From Crocodylus rhombifer (taxonomy: Eukaryota; Chordata; Crocodylia; Crocodylidae): 64,000 bases of DNA. This document shows positions 56,060-64,000 of this stretch, piece after piece; the stretch's first letter is position 1; each line of letters opens with the position of its first letter. A program made the position numbers and the translations under genes. The stretch is from assembly GCA_038503035.1 (NCBI GenBank), contig JAVSML010024269.1:1-64000 (forward strand), given 5' to 3'. The notes below the pieces were generated by a model, which saw only the letters and a program-made list of their open reading frames with translations, was not told the DNA's origin and did not search any database.

Positions 56060-59030
56060 TATTCCAGTCTCTGCAAAATGTTGAGAAGGTATTTTCTCTC
56101 TCCATCATTTTTGTTGAACCTGTTCCTTTTATGTTCCAGCTTCAGGGAGGGCTTGTGGGGGTGGGGGCTTGGATCAGTAAATCTTACCTTGTCTGCTTCT
56201 AGAGCTCTCTCTCCCTTGGCCAGAATAATAAATGTATAATCACTTTCCTAATGTTCTAAACAGTAAGCCTCAGAGATCATCGTGGCTCACAATGGTTTTG
56301 CAGAATTTCTTGACAGTGTTAAAATTTATAGCATTGTATCTGCTGATAATTAGTTATTAGTTTTTCATTCTTTGAATAGCCTGACCACTGTGTTAGTTAC
56401 ATTCTTCTTCTTGCTGGAGTTGAATGGATTAACTGTAGTATAATTACTAAATCTGTCAAACTCAGAACTGAGGAGAGAAAAAAATGATTAAATCTTTTTC
56501 GGCTTACATCTGAATATTTGTAAAGACTCACTTGTTCCAGATTAATTTAACAACTGCTAGGCATCCCATTCCTTATTTTACAAAATATTTAGGTGAACTC
56601 TTAGAACTGATGGAAGTCAAATTTGACTGCATGTATAAGAAGTTTTCTGAACAGGGACTTGAGCAGATAAATACTGGGGAGGAGAGACTTCCTGAAGTAG
56701 GATCACCGTGATTTTTTACTGTTGGCTGTGAGGAGTTTTATAGTTTGTGTTGCAGCAGAGTCCCACCCCAATATGCTGATAGGACAAGTTTCCCACCAGA
56801 TATGGGTGAAGTCTGTTATTCCTGCCAGTGCAAAATCCTCTCTCATAGGTAGGTATCACCCTTCAAGAATTTCTTATTTTGTGCAAGTTGTAGACAGGAA
56901 AAATCTATTCCCCATGTCATCCAAAATGCCCAGGAATCTTTACAGCTATTAAAACAAGAAGCCTCTTACAAGTGCTGTGTAGCATAGAGTGCTGTCTCCT
57001 TTGGTTCATTATCTGTACTAAGATCTACAAAAACCTTTACAAGCAGTCTAATGCTGAGTCTTACAGCATTACCTTATCTATTCTCCACCTCTACACTGAG
57101 AACACCCTCCTGAGAAAGGGAAGGCAACAGCCAAGGGTCATGTTGTTAATGGACTGGAGGAAACAGAAAAGGACCTGGGAATGAATGGCTGGGAGTCTTC
57201 TGGTTTTAGAAGCCAACTTATTTGCCAGTTTGTCTTTTCAGAGATTCCTTGACAGGAAGTAACAGGAGTAGCCCATACTCAAGGCCAAGAGGTCCTATGT
57301 TTTATATACTCTTCTTAAAAAGACAGCAATGCCTTTGTTTCTCTGCATAAATGTAGGTATAAATATTTGTGGGCATGAGCCTGCAGATGAAAATTGAGAA
57401 AGTGACCATCTGTAACATCATTTATTTCCATGTAACCCATTCCTTCTCAGTTTATTTGGGTACTTACTGAAGGGGACAACCATGCAATTATGTTGTTATT
57501 TAATGTGGAGCAAATAAAAGTTACGCAGTTTATGTCAAGTCCAAATTGCAAAGGCACCAATTGTGTTCTTTCCTTTCTTGCTTTTACAGTAAGACCAAAT
57601 GCACAGTTTACCAACAGCAATTATCCTTTCTTTTGTTTGCATATGTATTCCTATTGCCATTTATTCCTTTTTGACATAACCCTTGTGTTACATTCTGCCT
57701 TTTCTTTACAGTAGTTAATGAAGCTCACTTTGCATTCTGCCTCTCCAGAAAACGATGTTTTTGCTTCACCTTGGTTTAAATATAAGCTTTGTGCTCTACA
57801 ATTTGCAATCATAGGATATAAAATAAATTTTTAGATACCTTTTTCCTTTCATAAGATAAACATAGCAACTATATGGCATCTATTACCTTCTTTAATGAAC
57901 TGTTGCACAGAAAGCCCAAGATGCAGGTTCTCCTCAGAACCCTAAACAACCCATGAAGATGCATGTAACAGTACGTGACATTTGTTCTTACTATAAAACA
58001 AACCAAACCTGATTTGAGTTGCTAAAGCCTTACTTAAAAACTTCAGCCAACTCTAAAATCAAGTCCAGAGTTAGAGAAATATGTTATATTCCACATAATA
58101 AAAAAGCTAGGAAAAATTAAAGAAAAGATTAACTGGTTCTCCTCCCACTTCTAGGGGTGAAAGAGAAAGGACAGTAGTACAAAGACTTCTGTGTGAGCTT
58201 TCATGTATTATTATTATTTTTTTTTTAATAAACAAACCCCTCCATCCTCCTCTCCCCCAGTCAAAACAGAAAACAGCCCCAAATGCTGGCTTTAAACAGG
58301 TAGTCATTTTTTGAGACACTTCCCCCACAGACCATGCCAGGAGAGGCAGCAATACAGGCATTCAGCCTGCAGCTACCCCGCCCCCCCCCCTTGTTCTCCA
58401 CTGTTTCTCCAGACCAGTGATTGACTAGGGAAGGTGTGGGGAACAGACTGCTTCTCTCCTCCCAGTCCTGCCTGGGGTGGCTTTTTTTTTTTTTAATGGT
58501 TTGTTTGTTTGTTTGTTTGTTTGTTTGTTTGTTTGTTTGTTTTCCACTTCATTTCAAAGCCAGCACTCACAACCTCATGAGTGGGGCTGTGGATGCAGGG
58601 CTCTCAAGTGCCATGCAAGGCAGAGCTTCCCAGTGCAGCACTTCAAAGACAGTACCCATAGCCCCCTAGGGAGTGGAGGGAAAAGGGGCCTCCTACCCAG
58701 ACCAGACATGCCCTGACTTGGGGAAGAGGTGGGGAGCATTGTCTCGCTGCTCCCCTCCCCTCCTAGACCAGTCCAAAAGGGGGCAGCAATGAAAAGCCCC
58801 CAGAGCAGTTCCCACCACTCTGCTCTCTTCTCAGACCAGATTTCTAACAAACTATCACTGTTTAGTTAGGTCTGTTGAAACCCATAACTGATATTCCTCC
58901 ATGCCACCACGAGGGACCAGCTAAATATTATAGCCAAATTCCTGAATCCTAGTATATCTTTTAATGAATCTGTGATAGGTTTTGAATATGAGTTGTTAAA
59001 TCAGAGATTGAGAAGGGGCGGGAGGAGAGA
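56060..59030. other. Spacer, possible 3' flank of the 59.1-kb candidate gene
   Basis: Mostly AT-rich. 58265-58850 is GC-richer with partly inverted pieces ('aaatgctggcttt' and 'aaagccagcactc') around a (TTTG)n run, perhaps an unrecognised MITE. If the minus-strand candidate exon is real, its 3' UTR would start at 59097 and run into this region. Confidence 0.5.
58500..58542. repeat. (TTTG)n microsatellite
   Basis: About ten tetranucleotide units preceded by a T13 run. Confidence 0.95.
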
Positions 59031-59097
59031 GAGAAGATAAAAAACAGACATACCCAGTGGTTTAGCTGATAGTCACTGAATGAGTTTTCATTGATTT

Positions 59098-59170
59098 TCA
59101 TGGTTCTGCTACAGACTCTTGCAACACAGCTGTCTCTGATGCAGTGATTTCATTGATTTCTGACCCGCAC
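59098..59170 (-). CDS. Candidate terminal coding exon of an unrecognised host gene
   Basis: On the minus strand a strong 3' splice-like signal ('ttcttttctttttttgtcct', 'gaatag', AG at 59172-59171) precedes a short segment encoding 'CGSEINEITASETAVLQESV' followed by 'AEP' and a TGA at 59100-59098. The first base is the third codon position, which fits the two-base end of the upstream candidate exon (59342-59681). If real, this is the C-terminus of a hydrophilic protein. Only one reading frame stays open to the stop. It could still be coincidence, and the family is not recognised. Confidence 0.4.
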
Positions 59171-59341
59171 CTATTCAGGACAAAAAAAGAAAAGAATAAA
59201 GTCAAACTTGAGGTAAATATAGCCCATTCAGCTACAAGTAGTGCAGTATATCCACAGGAATTGTACAATTTTTCTTCCTTCCATTTAAAGATATTAAAAA
59301 CTAGTAACAGGAATTTTATTTTTGTTGAATTGCTTTGGAAC

Positions 59342-59681
59342 CCAGGTAGTCTGCCAGTCTTCATGGAGGTTCTCTGGCTGGTCTGCAGTCCTGTATGCAG
59401 TGATATGGACAGTACTTGTAGTGGAGTACCCAGGTTATCAGAAAATACAGGGTTTACATGCTCCAGATTAAGTTTATCTGTTGGGAGACTATCTGCAAGA
59501 GACTGAGGCAGAGAGAGGCCCAGTGGATACACTACCCATTCCTCTTTCACTGTCTCATTATGAGCTATAAGAATCTTCTCGGATATTATCAAATCTTCTA
59601 GATCCTCCTTTGATAGGTGTTGAATCACCTCATCATTTGCCCTCTTTCTTCCAAAGAGCCTGTGTAGTACTGGTTGGTGTA
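59342..59681 (-). CDS. Candidate internal coding exon of the same host gene
   Basis: An acceptor-like 'cactgtttttgtag' ends at 59682, with alternative AGs at 59670 and 59660. It is followed by an uninterrupted frame of about 113 codons: 'HRLFGRKRANDEVIQHLSKE', 'DLEDLIISEKILIAHNETVK', 'EEWVVYPLGLSLPQSLADSL', 'PTDKLNLEHVNPVFSDNLGT'. Composition is balanced and soluble, unlike the low-complexity chance ORFs in this window. There are no transmembrane or repeat features. A GT at 59341-59340 ('CCTGG|GTTCC') would give the correct phase for the terminal exon but is a weak donor, so the 3' boundary is uncertain. The intervening 171 bp are open but look intronic. I do not recognise the protein. Confidence 0.4.
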
Positions 59682-60061
59682 CTACAAAAACAGTGCCATG
59701 TCATTTGTTTTCTGTTTCAAAAGATGTCTGTTTCTTAATTATAGGATTCATATTCTATAATTCATATTCAAGAGCATAATCTGGAAGGGAGCATGCTAGA
59801 AAAGAGAGGTTTCTGTTCCTCCAACTTCTAAAATATTATCCTCGGGTCACAAAAGATGCCACACTGTCAGTTGTGTAGCTTCAGAGTCCTTGCAGGGAAG
59901 CATGGGTTTTAGGAAACCAAATAAACAAACAGTCTCAAAGGAAGAGCAACTGATAGTTGACTGCTAGGTTGGTGTATGCAAAGAGCTTTCATTTTAACTG
60001 TATGGGTGGGGCAAACCACACATATACACACCCTGCACCCATAAGTGATTACCTACATATT

Positions 60062-60125
60062 TTCACAGTTTCATAGTTTCTAGGGTTGGAAGGGACCTGA
60101 GCAGATCATCTAGTCCGACCCCCTG
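60062..60125 (-). repeat. CR1 3' tip
   Basis: Reverse complement of 'gggtcggactagatgatctg', 'ctcaggtcccttccaaccctag' and octamers 'aaactatgaaactgtgaaa'. Nearly identical to 18079-18145 of the full copy, but only about 64 bp long. Confidence 0.85.
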
Positions 60126-61969
60126 ACTCAATGTTTTGCTTACTTCCTTCCCTACCAGCACTTAGGAGTACAATATGCCATCTTTAGAAATCAGTTATCT
60201 AAAACCCAGGTTTAAGAGGTGATCAATTCTGTAGATGTATCACAGTAAAGATGTAGTTGGTTCCACAGTTATAAGGATATGATTTGAAGGAATCTAGAAG
60301 GATATTTTCTGCCATGGTCTTAGCTTTCCTTGGTAAATGGTATGATCAGAAAGATAAGACATCCTTTACTGAATTATAATAAAAACCAAAGGATATTCTA
60401 CCATATGGCCAAGACAGGATAGAGTTGTCTATTATAGATTAGAATCAGAATGGTGCCAATTGGCATTTCTCACTGGGAGGCCCTTTGTCATCATCAGTCC
60501 TTCAATATAGGGATGACAGTCTTTCAGTAAATTGGGAAGTCATTGGTGAGTCCAGAGATGCCTGAGGAAGCTGATCTGAAATCCTAATATTTGACTGCAG
60601 AGATTGCAAATAGTTCAGTGAGGAAGGAATAGATCCTAGTGATATCAGGTGACCACTCTTTCCCTTTGTTTCACTCATCTATCTGCTTCTACAGTGAAGC
60701 AAGTTTGTTCAAAATGATCAATGCCTTGCCATGCATCGCAGCACCACTAGCTGTGATTCAGTGTTTAAATCTCCCAAATATTGATATTAATATTGCATTT
60801 CGTCAGGTTTGCCTTCAAGGTGTCTTTGAATCTATTCTTTTGCACACCTTAAGAGCAGTGACCATTGGTGAGTTGGGAGCATAGGACCTGTTTCAGGAGC
60901 CAGTTGTCAGGCATCCTTATGATGTGATTTGTCCAGTGGAGCTAGTGCTGTATAAGTATGGCTTCAGTGCTGGTAATGTTTGCTTGAGCCAGAACACCAA
61001 TGCTCTTTCTTCCTTCCTTTCAGTTGACCTGGAGGATTTTCTGAAGACATCGTTAATGTTAACATTCCAAGGCCTTCAGGTCTTTCCAACATGTTGTCCA
61101 AGTTTTACACCCACGCAACAGGATAGGAGTGACAACAGCCTGGTAGACTAGAAGTTTGATTAAGGTCCTGATGTCATGATCATTGGATGTCTCTGAAATT
61201 TCGCCTTCAAAGGCAGCAGTGGCAGGTTCTCGTGTTGAATATTGTTGTCCATACTTTTTGGGAAAGGTGGCTACCCAGGTAGGGAAAATACTCTACTTTC
61301 TCCAAGGATTGCCCTTTAATTGTAATATATGGGTGATCAGCTAATTGTTTTGGAGAGAGGTGACAAAGTATCTTAGTTTTTGTGAAGTTGACAGTGAGTC
61401 CAAGAATTTCATATGCTTCAGAGAGGTGATCAGGAGTGACCTGGAACTCTTCCACTGAGTGACCATAAATGACACAATCATCAGCATACTGAAGATCAGT
61501 AATAGAGGTATTAGTTTTCTTGGATTTGGAACATAGCTGGTTAATATTAGAGATTCCTGACCATGCAATTCTGGGTATTGACTCCAGATGGAAGGCTTTC
61601 AGCAATAAGTGGTGGAAAAGCAGTGATACAAATGGGAAAGAGTGTTGATACAAGCACACTTCCTAGCTCGATTCCAGTTCTGTAAATGAAGGGGTCCATT
61701 TCCAAGACATTGCTTAGGACAGTTGCTGTCATGTCATCATAAAGAAGTCTGATAATGGCAACAAATTTGGGCAGGCATCCAAAACTCATTAGCATCTTTC
61801 CTATAGCCTCTCTCTTGATTGAATCCATGTCAATGCCATGTAAACATCTTGGTGTTACTTTCAGTACTTGCACTAAAGCTGTCAGTGGGCTGCTTATAGA
61901 CATGGAAAAATGAAACCTGTGCCTTACTTTCAGCTCAATGTGCCCCTGCACCAAGCACAACACACCCCA

Positions 61970-62165
61970 AAAAAGGTATCGCATCGGTTTGACCCAGCTT
62001 GCCCAGCATCTGTCTAGTCATTCTCTTCAGTGGGGCTTTGTGGTGCTATTATCTAATAGCTGATTCAATCAACTGTTAGATAAATGCACCAAAATCCCAC
62101 TGAAGTGTGCGAGCTATACAGATGCTGAGGAGCTGGGTCAAACTGATGTAATATCTCTTCTGGTA
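61970..62165. mobile_element. Fully palindromic MITE
   Basis: The left half 'gcatcggtttgacccagctt', 'gcccagcatctgtctag', 'ttcagtggggctttgtggtg', 'ctattatctaatagctga' is matched inverted by the right half, centred near 62064. The arms are about 95 bp with roughly 80 percent pairing. There is essentially no loop, so it can fold end to end. It interrupts the RTE-like RT coding sequence. Ends are approximate and no target duplication was verified. Confidence 0.75.
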
Positions 62166-62199
62166 AAGCAATGTTTTTTTGGTTTTTTGGTTTTGTTTT

Positions 62200-62213
62200 C
62201 CCCCCCCCCCCCC
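62200..62213. repeat. C14 homopolymer after T/G-rich tract
   Basis: A T-rich run with GG interruptions leads into about 14 cytosines. It lies between the palindromic MITE and the RT finger remnant. Confidence 0.9.
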
Positions 62214-62424
62214 ATGTCGGTCAGCACCCAAAGATCATATCCACTGTACCTCTGAGTAATCTGTAAACATATTGTGATTTTGGGTAGAATCTCAGTGAGG
62301 AAAGTGAGTCTATCAAGAAGAACCTCCCCAGCTATGGACAGAAGACCAATAGCACTACAATTCCTTCAATCTGATCTGACTCCTTCCTTGAATATGGTAA
62401 TACTTCTGGCATTCTTCTATCATA

Positions 62425-64000
62425 AATCTTTCTACCATAAGCCACTTCCTGCAAAGGGCTCTCTTGCTATAAAGAATAGCTGTATGGGAATGCGAAAGAA
62501 AACACTCATACATCTTAGAAGTCGTAATATTACAGTTATTCCAAACTCATACCACATCCTATCCTTTTGTTTATTGTATTTAAAAACAATTCTGCAATTA
62601 AATTCTTAGAGCACATCTTTGTGGCAAGTCTATAACTCTCTGGTAGAAGTCTAGGGTTTTACACAAATAGAACCAATTACTGAATTTGACCCACTTTATA
62701 AGTTTGTTTGTTTTTTTTCCCATTTCCCTTGCAAACTGCAGCTTCTGATTTCCTCCCTCAATTTTTTTTGCCTCCCTTGTGCTTCTCTCCAACCTATTTC
62801 TTCCAAATCAGGAAACTGGATTTTTTTTTGCCTACTTCACTTCTGTTTCATTCCACACCCATGGAAATTAAAGTCAACAAATAGTTGTGACACTCCAGTA
62901 AACATTTTTTTGACTTGCATAGGTAACATTTACCTAGATAATGTCTTCTGTAGCAGCTTTCTTGTCAAGTTGTCAGATTTAAAAACTTCTGTTTTCATCC
63001 AAGTATCACACACACACACTCGCGGTCTCGCTCTCTCTCGCGCGCTCTCGCTCTCTCTCGCTCTCGCTCTGCTTTGTTCTCACCACTGTGGAACAAGGAT
63101 TGTATTGGAGGTTGACCCAAAATTCACCGGACTCCAGGTTCTTATGTAAGCTGTTTGATTTTAGAGGAGTTGCATAATGACATTACATTAGTCTAGAGCT
63201 GGTATGGATGTAAACAATCACATATATAATAGCGTTACTTAATGAAGGGTCCAGCTTTGCAATAATTTGTTTGAAACATTTCTAGATAGACTCCAGATTA
63301 AACAAAATCCTGCTTTCTGAAATGCCACATATGCTGTATATAACTCTATTAAGATCCTGCAGGCTCTCCTTAAATTCCATTCAGCAGTGTCTAAGTTCCT
63401 ACACTGACTCATTCACAGCATCCAGAAAAAGCCTTTGGGACAAGTTGAAATATAGCTAGTATAAAGTGAATTGGTTTCTGTCTATGAATTGGTTTCTGTC
63501 TGTTTACCCAATACTGCAATATTTCTGTCCCCATTTTCTATTACTTTTTCTCACTTTTACCAAAGCAATTTAAAAAAACCCCCTCATTTAATCTTTACCC
63601 ATTTACTCAAAATACTCCCTTAAAAACCTGGTTACGGTAATCTCGAGAGGGGAAAAAAAAAACACAAAAACACCTGTCAGAAGAATTAGAGGCTCAGAGA
63701 TATAACTAGTAATTAAACCATTATCAAGATATACACTCAAATGGACATGATTTATGTTCTCTATTAGCTGTTGAAATGTTCCTAAGAAATAGACAAGAAA
63801 ACCCAGGAGTATATAAACTTGGACTGATATGGGCTGCGCCTCATTGTAAAAGTGATTTACTCATGGCTTTATTCTGCTGCTTTCACCTGCCAGGAGCCAT
63901 TTAAAAAAAAGTCTCAGCTATTCTCACTGACATTGCTTCATGTACACACTACATTTGTGGCAGTCCATGAAAATCCAGTACATGGTCTTCCATACTAAAT
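62425..64000. other. Spacer with a (CA)/(CTCG) tract
   Basis: AT-rich, no gene seen. It contains the CpG-bearing simple repeat at 63007-63072. Confidence 0.6.
63007..63072. repeat. (CA)n followed by CTCG/CT repeat
   Basis: Seven CA units run into about 50 bp of alternating 'ctcgctct' and 'cgcgctct' units. Roughly nine CpGs occur in a region that is otherwise CpG-poor. Confidence 0.9.

Larger units (their letters stand above)
60470..62420 (-). pseudogene. RTE-like (clade uncertain) LINE relic
   Basis: From 62420 downward the minus strand gives a decayed RT finger ('FYPKSQYVYRLLRGTVDMIF' near 62230-62290). Next come motif A-proximal 'REAIGKMLMSFGCLPKFVAI', 'IRLLYDDMTATVLSN', motif B region 'FIYRTGIELGSVLVSTLFPI' and catalytic 'LQYADDCVIYGHS' (about 61490). 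'YEILGLTVNFTKTKIL' and 'VEYFPYLGSHLSQK' follow. The C-terminal part is recognisable only in pieces down to about 60470. At least two frameshifts are present. The 'QYADDC...HS', 'KT.IL' and 'YLGS.LS' signatures separate it from CR1, L1 and Tx1. A palindromic MITE sits within it at about 61970-62165. Confidence 0.65.

Noticed and set aside
1..64000. tRNA, rRNA or snRNA genes
   Set aside because: I looked for A/B-box pairs and conserved rRNA/snRNA blocks and saw none. Intact tRNA-derived SINEs were also not apparent.

Overview
This is vertebrate, almost certainly sauropsid (reptile/bird lineage) nuclear DNA. I infer a crocodilian or turtle-like genome. The reasons are many CR1 non-LTR retrotransposon copies ending in the CR1 octamer tail, relics of other LINE clades, hAT elements with 8-bp target duplications, simple repeats, low CpG and no long host reading frames. 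There are no operons, rRNAs, tRNAs, CRISPR arrays or prokaryotic genes. Most long ORFs are either retrotransposon coding relics or accidental open frames in GC-rich repeats.

Layout. 1-5.3 kb: AT-rich spacer, a Tx1-type LINE relic (about 1.8-3.3 kb, minus), one copy of an LTR-like repeat (3.6-4.2 kb) and a motif-rich stretch. 6-9.8 kb: a palindromic MITE, a large hairpin, a GC-rich repeat block, and two old CR1 copies. One of these is split by a foldback hAT element with 8-bp target duplications and by a GC-rich insert with 10-bp direct repeats. 9.8-13.4 kb: no recognisable feature. 13.4-17.8 kb: a hAT-like element apparently split by the second LTR-like copy, a 95-bp tandem repeat block, a minus-strand LTR-like element carrying a hAT MITE, and a further MITE. 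18.08-22.06 kb: the most complete element, a nearly full-length CR1 on the minus strand with ORF1 (coiled coil plus SGNH esterase) and ORF2 (APE endonuclease plus reverse transcriptase). It is broken by a few stops, two frameshifts, an in-frame deletion in the RT, and loss of the esterase serine. 23-32 kb: MITEs, a well-delimited hAT foldback element (25.59-26.12 kb) and a MITE split by CR1. 32.7-36.7 kb: a plus-strand CR1, a jockey-superfamily-like LINE relic, and a MITE abutting it. 39-42 kb: an unassigned broken ORF, an LTR-like promoter region and a hAT element. 42.8-46.4 kb: old CR1/L3-like sequence. 48.2-50.5 kb: an L1-like relic beside a 1.6-kb LTR-like element with perfect 5-bp target duplications, a TATA box, a CAG tract and an internal minisatellite. 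51.7-56 kb: MITE, L1-like scrap, CR1, LTR-like element. 60-62.4 kb: an RTE-like (clade uncertain) LINE interrupted by a palindromic MITE.

The only candidate host coding sequence I can point to is on the minus strand at 59098-59681. It consists of two phase-compatible exon-like segments, each preceded by a polypyrimidine-AG acceptor, ending in a stop codon. I do not recognise the protein. Otherwise the window reads as intergenic or intronic DNA shaped by nested transposon insertion, and I see no convincing novel multi-gene system.
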